This document shows, piece after piece, positions 23,491 through 33,158 of a stretch of 54,420 nt of DNA. The stretch is from Clostridium sp. CS001 (lineage in GTDB: Bacteria; Bacillota; Clostridia; Clostridiales; Clostridiaceae). The DNA lies in assembly GCF_020443565.1 (NCBI RefSeq), contig NZ_JAIZZN010000025.1:1-54420 (forward strand), written 5' to 3'. Both the position numbers and the translations under genes were made by a program. Each line of letters opens with the position of its first letter. Positions within the stretch are counted from its first letter, which is position 1. The notes under the pieces were generated by a model. That model made no database searches. It saw nothing but the letters and a program-made list of their open reading frames with translations, and was not told the DNA's origin.

Positions 23491-26400
23491 ATGCAAGCTT
23501 TAGATTTTAAAGAGATTGATCAAAAAATATCTAGAAAATTATTAAACCCCAAATTTTTAAAAACCTATGATATTCCAAGAACTCTTATTGAAGATTTTTT
23601 ATCCAGCTCTTCTTATATTGAAAATCTAAGAACTATGATTGAATGCACAGACTTTACATGTACACGTACTCTTTTAATTTGTGAATATGCCATGGCTAAG
23701 CTATGCAAAGATAACTTACCCAAGGGCCCACTCAGTTACTTATACAATTACACGCTCTACAAATCCTTTCCTGAGGCAATAACAATAAGCCTTGATGAAA
23801 ATCTAGTATCTGCCTGTGAACTCTACTTAAGAGTTCTTAGAATTGTATGTAGTTTTCAAAAAAAATCTAATGATACCACTTGGCAAAGCAAATATGCCAT
23901 AAGTTTTTTGCGACAAGAGGAAATAGCAAGCTTAGAAAGTGATGATGAATATGTAAAGTTTATTAAAGCTTTCAAAAAAGATTACATTTATGAAATGATG
24001 AAGCTAAATGGTGAAGTTTTTAAATATAATACTCTAGATCATGTCTGTGGAGTGCATTATCTTTCACTACATATTGCAAGACAATTAAAGGATAAGCAAA
24101 TTCAAATAGATTTAGGTAGAGTTTCGGGAGCTGCTGCCGGACACGATGTTGGAAAATATGGTTGCATCGGAGAAGAACTTAAAAGAGTTCCTCATCTACA
24201 TTATTATTACACAGATCAGTGGTTCAAAAAACATAACATAAACTACATTAGGAATATTGCAATAAATCATTCTACCTGGGATTTAGAACTTGAAAACCTT
24301 TCTCTAGAATCTTTAGTGCTAATATATTCCGACTTTAGAGTTAAAAATCTAGAAACTAGCAAAGGCTCCACCATGAACATATTTTCCTTAGCCGACTCCT
24401 TTAAGGTTATACTTGATAAGTTAGAAAACGTTGATGAAAAGAAAGAAAAGAGATATAAAAGAGTGTATGCTAAACTTAAAGACTTTGAAGATTATTTAAT
24501 TAGTATTGGCATTAACACGACGCTTAGTGAAGATGAAAATCCAAAAATTCATAAAGCTCCTATTTACTCATTAATGCAAGGAAATGAAATAGTTCAAAAC
24601 CTTAAATATATTTCTATAAATCATAATATTAACTTAATGTATACTATCCGTGATGAATTCTCGTTGGATGAGATATTAGAACAGGCTAGAAGTGAAAAGC
24701 ATTGGAAAAACTTAAGAGAATATATAAGAGTATTTGAAGAATATTCTACATATTTAACTCAAAAGCAAAAGCTTCAAACAATTAAGTTTCTCTACGACAA
24801 TCTAACTCATCCTGAGGACGATATAAGGCGCCATTGTGCTGAACTCATTGGAGTTCTTATAGCTATGTTTGATGAAGATTACAACAAGGAAATCCCAAAG
24901 AATGTAAGTATACAAAGTTCTAATGTTCTAAGCTTAGATTTATTTAAGGAATATTTAGACCTACTACTTTATCCAAGTCACAAAATAATTCCAAATCATA
25001 GAAGTTGGATGGGTTACAGCGCTAGAATTATGGTGAATTCCTTGTTTAAAAATTGTAGAAAAAGTATGCTTATTTCCTACAGAAACCTTATGATTAAATA
25101 TTATGATTCTACATACTTTGGCAATACAGAAACTCAACTGTTTCTATTAGAAACTGCAAAGTATATTCCCCTAGACCCATTTGACAATAACTTAATCATA
25201 TTGTTTAACTATATAATTTCCATGACAAATAAAAGAAGCAGTATTTTAAGACTTTCAGCTTTAGAAGTTATTAATGACTTAATAATCAAACTTCCAAAGG
25301 ACAATTATTTAAGGGAAAACTTAACAGGACAATATGACAGTTACTATACTAAAAGTAAAATACCTATAGAAAACCTACTTAAACTTAGAATTTTCACTCT
25401 GCTTAATCTAAAAACTTCTATTCCTATTTTTCAAAACTTTTGTGAAGAGGATTATGCAAAAATACCGGACATATTCTTAAGTAATTTAAAAACAGCAACA
25501 GATTGGGTAAAAAAGAAAAACCAAATTGATTTATTACTTAATTACACTATAAATAAAGCCCCCACAACAGGCCTTCACACAGCCATTCATTTTTGTAACT
25601 TGCTTAAAGTAAGTGCTGTAGAGACCGTTCGTAACAGAGCAGGTATTGCAATACTTAAGCTTATGCCATTTTTAACATTGCCTGAGAGAAACGAAGTTGC
25701 TGTGGAACTTCTTCGCGCGCTAGAAATAGAGGGCCATAGGTTTACTGAGTATATTCCTCCATACCTAGGTGAAATACTTCTCTGGTTACAACCTAAAGAA
25801 TTAGATGAAATTATTGAGGATTTAAAAATTAAAATTAAAATAGCAAATGAAAATGTAAAACCACTTATTTTGAAGACTATGGGTTTGTGTCTGGCAAACT
25901 ACCCCAAGTATAAAAATAGATTTAATGAAAAATTACAATCTTATGATAGCCGCTTACTTAATGTACTTGGAATACTTTTAAATGGCCTTGGTGATTACAA
26001 AACAAAGGTTAAACAGGCCGCTGTAAGCACCTTTGGAAAAGATATCTTTGGTTCTAAACTCCTGTCTCTGGAAGAGAAGAATGTTATATTTAAATTAGCT
26101 TCAAAAAAAATCCTTACTCTTATTACAGATGATAAAACAGAACAATTACTTTTCCTTACAAATTCTGCTGCACTGAATCATATATATAGATTTATATCAG
26201 ATTATACCTTTTTTGAAGGTGAAATTAATATACCTGTCCCTTCAAAAACTGCTTTTTTCCCAGGAACCTTTGATCCTTTTTCACTAAGTCATAAGAACAT
26301 TGCAAAATCCATAAGAAATATGGGCTTTGAAGTTTATTTGTCTGTGGATGAGTTTTCTTGGTCAAAGAAAACCCTACCAAACTTGCTTCGTAAGAACTTG

Positions 26401-28341
26401 CTGAGTATGTCTATAGCTGATGAATTAAGTATTTTTATTTATCCTGAGGATTTCCCAACAAATATTTCTAACCCTGAGGATTTGAAAGTATTAAAGGATA
26501 ACTTCAAAGAATCTGAGGTTTACTTTGTTGCAGGTAGCGATGTTATATTAAATGCTTCTTGCTATAAAAATCCTATTACCGAATGCTCTATACATAATTT
26601 TCCGCATATAATTTTTGAGCGTGGGAAAAATAAACACTTAGATGAAGCTATAAAAGCTATTCTTGGGGAAATTAAATTAATACATCTCCCTTCTAGCTAT
26701 GCGAATATTAGCTCTAGTCAAATAAGAACTTATATTGATGATAATCGGGATATTTCAAGCTTAATTGATCCGTTAGTTCAGCAGTATATTTATGAAAATG
26801 GATTTTATCAAAGAGAACCACTAGAAAAGCTTTCTTTAGCCTCCTCTCATATAGATATTGAGTTTGCCGAAGAAATCACTGAGATTTTAATAAAAAGAAT
26901 TTCTAATTGCTGTGATAATAAAGAGCTAGCCTTTAAGGTTTTAACTGAGCTCTCAACAAAAACTGCCCCTAAACTTGTAATAGTTAAAAATACCCAAACT
27001 CATGAAATTCTGGGTTTTACAGCAATGCACTGGATTCGTTCAAATATTCTATACAACGAATTAAGGGATGATAAATTATCAAAATATGTTCGTGAAAATG
27101 CTTCAGGTAGAATTATTCTTATAGATTTAATGTATATTAATAATAGGGAAAAGAATGGGATTATTGAGCAAATACTTATTACAGAATCTTTAGCTTATGC
27201 AGTATCTAAAGACTATGAGTATGCAATTTTCAATCCAATCCTACAAGATTTATACGCCTCCTCTTTAATTGAGCTTCTATATCTACATGGTTTTAAAAAA
27301 GTTGATACTACTGATACTAGCTTAACGTCCCTTGTTGTAGATATGAGTAATCCTTGTATATTAAATTTAGATATAGAAAATGTTCTTAAAGAGCCCTTTA
27401 GAAGTAGCTTACGAGTAAAACAAGTCATTTCCAGTACAAGAAAGCTATTGCAGCAGGTACTTGTTAATGTTTATCCAGGTGAATTAGTACTGTCCTTTAA
27501 TAGTGATGTTCTTCATCAGAAAATGATAAAAATGGTTTGCAGTGAAAATAATGTTCCGACTAAAGCAAATATCAATAAACAAAAGGGCGATAATATGTGT
27601 GTACCTTATGGCGATATTCTCGATAGATATATCGTTCCAAATACAGTTACTAAATCATTGTATATCGAAAAGTTTTTCAGCCCTGACGTTAAGAAGTTTA
27701 ATATTGCGCAGTTACCTTATTACTTAAGCCTTAAACATCAAATTAAAATGATTAAATCCTTTAATAAACCTGTAATACTAGTGGATAATATACTTCATAA
27801 AGGCTATAGAATGAAGGCTTTGGACCCACTCTTAAAAGAGGAGTCAGTAAATGTTAAAAAGATTATAGTCGGTATATTATCTGGACGTGGAAAAGACCTT
27901 ATGGACATGCAAAACAGGGATGTTGATAGTGCTTACTTTATACCTAGACTTAAAACTTGGTTTAATGAGAATACACTATATCCCTTCATTGGTGGAGATG
28001 CGCTTTGGAGAGGCCTTTATCCTAAAAGAAACTTACTTCCTTCTATTAATTTAATACTTCCATATACCTACCCAGCATTTATAAGAAATGCCTCACAAAG
28101 TAGTCTTTATGCATTATCAAAAGTGTGTATTGAAAACTCTATAGAGCTTTTAAAGATTTTAGAAAATGAATACCATATTTTATATACTCGTAATTTAACT
28201 TTAGCTTCCTTGGGAGAAGTGTTTACTGTTCCACGCTGCCCTGATATTGGTCTTGATATAAAGTACGACTTAAATATCTCTCCTTCCCACTACCTAGAAA
28301 ATGATTTGCAACTGCTACGTAGATTAGATAACCTTTCATAA
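23491..28341 (+). CDS. 1616-residue multidomain protein: HD, helical repeats, NadD-like, GNAT-like, PRTase-like
   Basis: Very large cytoplasmic protein. In order: an N-terminal helical region; an HD phosphohydrolase domain (about 178-285) with LDHVCGVHY, AGHDVGKYG (HD near 216), INHSTWD and YSDFRV; a long alpha-helical stretch (about 390-905) that looks like degenerate HEAT/ARM repeats; a nucleotidyltransferase domain of the NadD type (about 918-1105) with FFPGTFDPFSLSHKN, where the usual HxGH is SxSH, a GSDVILNAS segment and ISSSQIR; a GNAT-like acetyltransferase fold (about 1115-1290, ILGFTAMHW ... LLYLHGFKKV); and a phosphoribosyltransferase-like domain (about 1330-1510) with VILVDNILHKGYRM in place of the PRPP motif. 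It heads a cluster with a dehydrogenase and a flavoprotein. Nucleotide or NAD-type chemistry is plausible; the actual reaction is unknown. AAGGAGG precedes the ATG. Confidence 0.75.
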   Translation: MQALDFKEIDQKISRKLLNPKFLKTYDIPRTLIEDFLSSSSYIENLRTMIECTDFTCTRTLLICEYAMAKLCKDNLPKGPLSYLYNYTLYKSFPEAITISLDENLVSACELYLRVLRIVCSFQKKSNDTTWQSKYAISFLRQEEIASLESDDEYVKFIKAFKKDYIYEMMKLNGEVFKYNTLDHVCGVHYLSLHIARQLKDKQIQIDLGRVSGAAAGHDVGKYGCIGEELKRVPHLHYYYTDQWFKKHNINYIRNIAINHSTWDLELENLSLESLVLIYSDFRVKNLETSKGSTMNIFSLADSFKVILDKLENVDEKKEKRYKRVYAKLKDFEDYLISIGINTTLSEDENPKIHKAPIYSLMQGNEIVQNLKYISINHNINLMYTIRDEFSLDEILEQARSEKHWKNLREYIRVFEEYSTYLTQKQKLQTIKFLYDNLTHPEDDIRRHCAELIGVLIAMFDEDYNKEIPKNVSIQSSNVLSLDLFKEYLDLLLYPSHKIIPNHRSWMGYSARIMVNSLFKNCRKSMLISYRNLMIKYYDSTYFGNTETQLFLLETAKYIPLDPFDNNLIILFNYIISMTNKRSSILRLSALEVINDLIIKLPKDNYLRENLTGQYDSYYTKSKIPIENLLKLRIFTLLNLKTSIPIFQNFCEEDYAKIPDIFLSNLKTATDWVKKKNQIDLLLNYTINKAPTTGLHTAIHFCNLLKVSAVETVRNRAGIAILKLMPFLTLPERNEVAVELLRALEIEGHRFTEYIPPYLGEILLWLQPKELDEIIEDLKIKIKIANENVKPLILKTMGLCLANYPKYKNRFNEKLQSYDSRLLNVLGILLNGLGDYKTKVKQAAVSTFGKDIFGSKLLSLEEKNVIFKLASKKILTLITDDKTEQLLFLTNSAALNHIYRFISDYTFFEGEINIPVPSKTAFFPGTFDPFSLSHKNIAKSIRNMGFEVYLSVDEFSWSKKTLPNLLRKNLLSMSIADELSIFIYPEDFPTNISNPEDLKVLKDNFKESEVYFVAGSDVILNASCYKNPITECSIHNFPHIIFERGKNKHLDEAIKAILGEIKLIHLPSSYANISSSQIRTYIDDNRDISSLIDPLVQQYIYENGFYQREPLEKLSLASSHIDIEFAEEITEILIKRISNCCDNKELAFKVLTELSTKTAPKLVIVKNTQTHEILGFTAMHWIRSNILYNELRDDKLSKYVRENASGRIILIDLMYINNREKNGIIEQILITESLAYAVSKDYEYAIFNPILQDLYASSLIELLYLHGFKKVDTTDTSLTSLVVDMSNPCILNLDIENVLKEPFRSSLRVKQVISSTRKLLQQVLVNVYPGELVLSFNSDVLHQKMIKMVCSENNVPTKANINKQKGDNMCVPYGDILDRYIVPNTVTKSLYIEKFFSPDVKKFNIAQLPYYLSLKHQIKMIKSFNKPVILVDNILHKGYRMKALDPLLKEESVNVKKIIVGILSGRGKDLMDMQNRDVDSAYFIPRLKTWFNENTLYPFIGGDALWRGLYPKRNLLPSINLILPYTYPAFIRNASQSSLYALSKVCIENSIELLKILENEYHILYTRNLTLASLGEVFTVPRCPDIGLDIKYDLNISPSHYLENDLQLLRRLDNLS

Positions 28342-28347
28342 ACGAGA

Positions 28348-28385
28348 AAAGTATATATTACTACAAATTCATGAATATATACTTT
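28348..28385 (+). terminator. Hairpin between the 1616-residue gene and the dehydrogenase-like gene
   Basis: AAAGTATATATT and its exact complement form a 12-base stem with a 14-base loop, six bases after the stop codon. It lacks a T tract beyond ACTTTCCTT, so partial attenuation or mRNA processing fits better than full termination. Confidence 0.4.
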
Positions 28386-28436
28386 CCTTAAGCTAGTAGG
28401 GTATATTCAGAAATAATTATAAAGGGGTTTCTTAAA

Positions 28437-29684
28437 ATGTTTTATTACTATATGAAGAGTGAAAAATTATTAATATCAAAGGAAGAGTATCCTAATCTAA
28501 AAAGTCTATCTGAAAGTGAAGCAGAAAAATACAAGGGCATAATTTTTGCCCTTAATAAACTTAACCCAGAACGGGGAAGAAGGAGTTTTTCTGTTTCCCA
28601 TGAAAACTTTTTATTCATAGAGAAGGAAACCGTAAATTTACTTGTAACGCCTACAACTTCTAGTGTTAACCCACCACAGTGGATAAAAGATGCAATAACT
28701 TGTAATCGCGTCACGTCTTTGAATACTCTCTATCCTAAGTGGCAAGAGGTATTGACCCACAATGAACCTGATAAATGGAGAGTAAATGTGGTGGGTCTTG
28801 GAGATGTTGGTGGAACCTTGCTTACAGGCTTAAAACTTTTAGGTGTTGAAAAGATTCATAGCTTAGGACTATATGATAGAGATACAAATCGAATGGAACG
28901 CTACAAATATGAGCTTAGTCAGATACTTTCACCAGATATGAATGAAGGTTCTATAGATATAGTGTGTTTAAATGAGGAAAGTGTCTTTGACTGTGATATG
29001 TTTGTATTTTGCGTATCTGTGGGTGTTCCAGAGGTTGGCAATGAGTCCACTGATGTGCGCTTAGTACAGTTTGAGGGCAATGCTAAAATTATAAGTCACT
29101 ACGCTAGACTTGCACGAAATAATAACTTTAAAGGTATATTTGCTGTAGTATCAGATCCAGTTGATTTACTTTGCAGGGCAGCTTTTATTGAAAGTAATAA
29201 AGCTAGTGATGGAACTATGGACTTTATGGGCCTATCTCCAGAACAAATCAGAGGTTATGGGCTAGGGGTTATGAATGCTAGAGCTTGCTATTATTCCCAG
29301 CAACAAGATGCTACAAAACATTATATCCATGAGGGTAGAGCTTTTGGACCACATGGAGAGGGCCTAATAATAGCCGATAGTATTTTAAACTATAATGAAG
29401 AGCTTTCAGACGCTTTGACTCTTAGCACTAAGGATGCAAACCTTGAAGTTCGTTCTACAGGTTTTAAGCCCTATATTGCTCCGGCTCTTTCTTCTGGTAG
29501 CTTGTCGCTACTTGCCACCATTAACTCCAAGTGGCATTATAGTGCTACCTTTATTGGTGGTACTTTTATGGGCTCTAAAAACAGACTTTTACCTACTGGC
29601 ATTGAGCTTGAAACCTTATCCCTAAATGAAGTACTATTAAGCAAACTAAATTCAACCTATAACTATCTTAGCAATTTAATATAA
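28437..29684 (+). CDS. Lactate/malate-dehydrogenase-like protein with an extra N-terminal domain
   Basis: A 415-residue protein. The first ~110 residues are not a known dehydrogenase segment. Then a Rossmann fold begins (RVNVVGLGDVGGTLLTGLKL), with an acidic residue after the second strand (LYDRDTNRMERYKYEL), a VFCVSVGVPEVG strand and FAVVSDPVDLLCRAA, where lactate/malate dehydrogenases carry the SNPVD motif. The late FGPHGEGLIIADS is the place of the catalytic His (GEHGD region). So the fold is the LDH/MDH family, but the substrate pocket is divergent and the substrate cannot be predicted. It is 95 bases downstream of the 1616-residue gene and 31 bases upstream of the flavoprotein gene, same strand. 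Confidence 0.7.
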   Translation: MFYYYMKSEKLLISKEEYPNLKSLSESEAEKYKGIIFALNKLNPERGRRSFSVSHENFLFIEKETVNLLVTPTTSSVNPPQWIKDAITCNRVTSLNTLYPKWQEVLTHNEPDKWRVNVVGLGDVGGTLLTGLKLLGVEKIHSLGLYDRDTNRMERYKYELSQILSPDMNEGSIDIVCLNEESVFDCDMFVFCVSVGVPEVGNESTDVRLVQFEGNAKIISHYARLARNNNFKGIFAVVSDPVDLLCRAAFIESNKASDGTMDFMGLSPEQIRGYGLGVMNARACYYSQQQDATKHYIHEGRAFGPHGEGLIIADSILNYNEELSDALTLSTKDANLEVRSTGFKPYIAPALSSGSLSLLATINSKWHYSATFIGGTFMGSKNRLLPTGIELETLSLNEVLLSKLNSTYNYLSNLI

Positions 29685-29715
29685 TTTGCTAAGATAACTA
29701 TAAAAGGGGGCTTTT

Positions 29716-30768
29716 ATGAAGGATTTATTTGTAATAATGCCAAACAAAAATATTTCTCCCCTGCTACTAGAAATGGTTAAAAAGGTTACTGATTTCACTA
29801 ATTATACTCTAATTCAAGATTCTAATAACATTCCTAATCTTCAAGACAAGAAAATATTCTTTGCCTGTGAAAACACAGATATAGACTGTGACATTACAAT
29901 GCTTGAATTTTTTTCAAAACTATATGAGAAAGGTACTACTTGCCTTTTAGGCTCTGTTGGCGCAGTACTTATCCATAGTAATACTGAGCACGGTACAAAA
30001 CGCACCAGTCAAGACATTATATACCTTGCAAACAACTTAGGCTGCTGTTTCATAGGCCATAGTATAGTAGAAGCCACATCAACCCTTAGAAATTTTCTTA
30101 CTTGGCAAAAGATTTTAAATTTGTCAGTGGAAGAAATTTGTTTAGAAATGTGTTCTAGGCTAAGTAAAAGATTATTAGAATATAACCCTACTATGGTGAA
30201 TAACCCAAAAATATTAGTGCTATACTCAAGTCCGCATAAAACTTCTAATACTTTGGATTTATGGCACATGACCTCAAATCATCTTTCTGGTTACGATATT
30301 AAAGAACTACAAATAGAAAATGGAGAAGTTTTAGATTGCAACGGCTGCTCCTATAAATCGTGCATTCACTTTGGTAATGAAAACAAATGCTTTTATGGAG
30401 GAATTATGGTCCATGATGTACTTCCCTCTATTGAAGAATCTGATGCAGTAATATGGTTATGCCCTAACTATAATGATGCTATAGCTGCAAATTTAACAGC
30501 TGTAATCAATAGACTAACAGTGTTATATAGACATATTGATTTTTATGATAAAAGCATTTTTGCAGTAGTGGTATCCGGTAATTCTGCAAGTGATTCTATT
30601 ACCAAGCAATTGATAGGAGCTTTAAATATAAATAAAGGCTTTAGATTGCCACCATACTTTTCTATAATGGCTATTGCTAATGATCCTGGTGATATTTTTA
30701 ATATTCCTCACATTGATGAAATTGCTGAAGGTTTTGCAAAAAATATAATAAAGGAAATAAAAGCCTAA
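29716..30768 (+). CDS. NADPH-dependent FMN reductase-like flavoprotein
   Basis: A 350-residue protein. The C-terminal half (about 165-345) is a flavodoxin-like FMN reductase: VLYSSPHKTSNT as the FMN phosphate loop, then a Cys motif CNGCSYKSC ... CFYGG that could bind an iron-sulfur cluster, and VIWLCPNYNDAIAANLTAVI. The N-terminal half (about 1-160) also looks flavodoxin-like and may be a degenerate duplication. Last gene of the cluster; AAAGGGGG lies before ATG. A redox role using the products of its two neighbours is inferred from position. Confidence 0.75.
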   Translation: MKDLFVIMPNKNISPLLLEMVKKVTDFTNYTLIQDSNNIPNLQDKKIFFACENTDIDCDITMLEFFSKLYEKGTTCLLGSVGAVLIHSNTEHGTKRTSQDIIYLANNLGCCFIGHSIVEATSTLRNFLTWQKILNLSVEEICLEMCSRLSKRLLEYNPTMVNNPKILVLYSSPHKTSNTLDLWHMTSNHLSGYDIKELQIENGEVLDCNGCSYKSCIHFGNENKCFYGGIMVHDVLPSIEESDAVIWLCPNYNDAIAANLTAVINRLTVLYRHIDFYDKSIFAVVVSGNSASDSITKQLIGALNINKGFRLPPYFSIMAIANDPGDIFNIPHIDEIAEGFAKNIIKEIKA

Positions 30769-30794
30769 CGTGCTTTCATTTCCTTTTATTCATC

Positions 30795-30832
30795 ATTAAA
30801 TCATCATCTGCGATGCTTAAATATTAACAACT
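30795..30832. repeat. 38-bp dispersed repeat, copy 1 (convergent gene ends)
   Basis: 33 of 38 bases match 41982-42019. In the centre, CATC-TGC-GATG here corresponds to CACC-TGC-GGTG there, a compensated base pair, so the hairpin appears conserved. Both copies lie between convergent genes. Confidence 0.7.
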
Positions 30833-30840
30833 CAAATGTG

Positions 30841-31659
30841 CTAATTACCTTCTAATGATGCCTTAATTTCAATTATACGTTTATTCAAAATTGGATGCAT
30901 AACATAGGGTGCTATATCACAAAGTGGCTCTAATACAAACATTCTCTCTTGCATTCTTGGATGAGGTACTATTATCTCTTCTAGAGAACTAATAAGATTA
31001 TCATACAATAACACATCTAAATCTACTGTTCTTGGTCCCCATCTTATAATTCTTTCTCGTTTTAATTCCTTTTCTATAGATAAAAGGAATCTTACAAGCT
31101 CCAATGGATTTAACAATGTCTTTACTTCAATAGCACAATTTAAAAAATCTTCTTGTTCTATATATCCTACTGGCTTGGTTTCATAAAACTTTGAAGTTTT
31201 TATTATCTTAGTATGAGTTGAATGGTTCATAAGCTCAAAGGCTTCCTTCATATTCTTCTCCTTGTCCCCCATGTTTCCACCTACACCAATATATGCAGTA
31301 TGCCAGCTTCTATCAATTTCTACTGCTGCATATTCTAGTGGCCTGCCAATAGGGGCCCAAGGTTTCTTCACTTTAACCTTAACTCTTTGAACTAAATCAT
31401 ATTTTAAAAGTATAAACTCTGCTATCTTTTCTGTAGCTTTCTCTATGAGATCATAGCTTTCTTTCTTAAACTCATCCTCAACCAAGTGGCAAAGCTCACC
31501 ATAATGAACAGTCTTAGTTAAGTCATCAGTACTGCCTGCGTCTCTCAAAGAAAGAAAAAGCTCTATGGAAATTAAAAATCTTTGTCCTAAGGTTTTCTCC
31601 GCTTTAAACACGCCATGATGAGCATAAACTTCTAAGTCTTTTATATACATTTTATCCAT
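30841..31659 (-). CDS. folB-folK: Dihydroneopterin aldolase / HPPK fusion
   Basis: A 272-residue bifunctional enzyme of folate synthesis. FolB (about 1-118; MYIKDLEVYAHHGVFKAEK, KPWAPIGRP) cleaves dihydroneopterin. FolK (about 120-272; AYIGVGGNMGDKEKNMKEAF, RWGPRTVDLDVLLYD, VPHPRMQERMFVLEPL) pyrophosphorylates 6-hydroxymethyl-dihydropterin. The catalytic HPPK motif DLDVLLYD is intact. Start at ATG 31659 behind AAAGGAG; the earlier TTG/ATG frame has no site. Last gene of the operon. Confidence 0.94.
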   Translation of the reverse strand: MDKMYIKDLEVYAHHGVFKAEKTLGQRFLISIELFLSLRDAGSTDDLTKTVHYGELCHLVEDEFKKESYDLIEKATEKIAEFILLKYDLVQRVKVKVKKPWAPIGRPLEYAAVEIDRSWHTAYIGVGGNMGDKEKNMKEAFELMNHSTHTKIIKTSKFYETKPVGYIEQEDFLNCAIEVKTLLNPLELVRFLLSIEKELKRERIIRWGPRTVDLDVLLYDNLISSLEEIIVPHPRMQERMFVLEPLCDIAPYVMHPILNKRIIEIKASLEGN

Positions 31660-31692
31660 AGTGTTATCTCCTTTACACATAAGGGTATTTTC

Positions 31693-32499
31693 CTAACTTC
31701 TACATATTGCATCTGTCATGCTACAAACCCTTTTATTCTCTTTTATATCATGAACCCTTATAAACTCACAGCCATTAACTATCCCTATAGCAGTAGTTGC
31801 CAGGGTTCCCTCCAGCCTTTCTTCCACTGGTAAGTCTAGTGCAAATCCCACCATAGATTTTCTAGAGGTTCCAAGTAGCACAGGATATCCTAAGCTACTT
31901 AGCTTTTCTAGATTATTCATAGTTTTTAAATTATCCTCTTGGCTTTTTGCGAACCCTATGCCTGGATCTATAATAATGTTTTCTCTCTTAACTCCTGCCT
32001 TTAACGCAATAGTAATACTTTCTTCTAAATCCTTTAATATATCTACAATTAGGTTATTATAATTTTTATTATCTCTATTGTGCATTAAACAACAAGGTAC
32101 ATTATATTTAGCTGCAACCTCTGCAATATATTTATCCTGCTTAAACCCCCACACATCATTAATCATAGCTGCCCCTGCTTTTACGGCAAGTTCTGCAACT
32201 CTACCTTTATATGTATCCACAGAAATTGGCACCTTTATTTCCTTGCTCAAAGCATCTATAATAGGAACCACTCTTTTAATTTCTTCTTCCATGCTTACAG
32301 AGCAATGTCCTGGTCTTGTGGATTCACCACCAATATCAATAATGTCTGCGCCTTCAGCAACCATTGCTTTTGCACGATTTATTGCCATATCAATATCATT
32401 AAATTTCCCCCCATCAGAAAAGGAATCCGGGGTAACATTTAAAATCCCCATTATGTAAGTTCTTTTACCTATTTCAAAATCTATGCTTCCTATCTTCAT
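31693..32499 (-). CDS. folP: Dihydropteroate synthase
   Basis: A 268-residue TIM barrel that joins p-aminobenzoate to the pterin pyrophosphate. Motifs: MGILNVTPDSFSDGG, DIGGESTRPG, SVDTYKGRVAE, INDVWGF, DPGIGFAKSQED, GTSRKSMVG and the final RVHDIKEN. Start at ATG 32499 after GGGAGGGGAG. It lies 33 bases upstream of folBK. Confidence 0.95.
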   Translation of the reverse strand: MKIGSIDFEIGKRTYIMGILNVTPDSFSDGGKFNDIDMAINRAKAMVAEGADIIDIGGESTRPGHCSVSMEEEIKRVVPIIDALSKEIKVPISVDTYKGRVAELAVKAGAAMINDVWGFKQDKYIAEVAAKYNVPCCLMHNRDNKNYNNLIVDILKDLEESITIALKAGVKRENIIIDPGIGFAKSQEDNLKTMNNLEKLSSLGYPVLLGTSRKSMVGFALDLPVEERLEGTLATTAIGIVNGCEFIRVHDIKENKRVCSMTDAICRS

Positions 32500-32581
32500 A
32501 AACTCCCCTCCCAAAAAAATTATTCATCAATTTTCTGCCAAAGCATAAAATCCTAGTAACTGTCGATTATCAACTGTATTT

Positions 32582-33088
32582 TCAGTATGTTATCTTCAAG
32601 TTTTTCTTCTCTACTGGCCATTTACAATTATCACTAGCCCTGCAGCTAAGACAATTTCTTGAAAGCTTGTCGCACTTATATAGTAAATGACTTAAACTAT
32701 TTAATTCTTCACTATTATTTCTATGGCTTCCTATAGCCTCTAGAATCTCATCTATTTCTTTAGTATCATATTTACACTGCACTAATATATTTTTAGCAAT
32801 TATCACAGATGCAATCTCGTGAGGGGTTCCATTTTCATACTCTTCTCCTCGACCTATATCATGTAGTAGTGCTGTTGCATAAATCATATGTTTGGGTATA
32901 TTTAATCCATCTTCTAAATTCACTATGTACATAAGCCTTGCCACATCTAAAAAGTGCTGTATATCATGCTTGCAAAACACTCTATCTTTTTCAAGCCCTT
33001 CTATCTTCTTTAAATTATTCTGGAAGTTATTATTTTCTATAATAATATTGATTTTATCATTTATTAAATTATTATCTATGATTTCCAC
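32582..33088 (-). CDS. HD-domain phosphohydrolase in the folate operon
   Basis: A 168-residue HD-superfamily protein: KHDIQHFLDVARLMYIVN, ALLHDIGRG and ICDK-like LYKCDKLSRNC, with the metal-binding His/Asp set in place. A C-terminal CLSC-RASDNC cysteine group may bind metal. It lies between pabC and folP. HD proteins recur in clostridial folate loci but have no proven step; removal of phosphate from the dihydroneopterin triphosphate (a missing activity here) is a reasonable guess. Start is unusual: the GTG at 33088 overlaps the ribosome binding site AGAGGGGTGG, and the correctly spaced codon is ATA at 33079. Confidence 0.8.
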   Translation of the reverse strand: MEIIDNNLINDKINIIIENNNFQNNLKKIEGLEKDRVFCKHDIQHFLDVARLMYIVNLEDGLNIPKHMIYATALLHDIGRGEEYENGTPHEIASVIIAKNILVQCKYDTKEIDEILEAIGSHRNNSEELNSLSHLLYKCDKLSRNCLSCRASDNCKWPVEKKNLKITY

Positions 33089-33158
33089 CCCTCTAGACTA
33101 ATACTAACCCTCATTAGATTACATAAAAAGTCATTATTCTGGCTTACTATCCTGTAAC

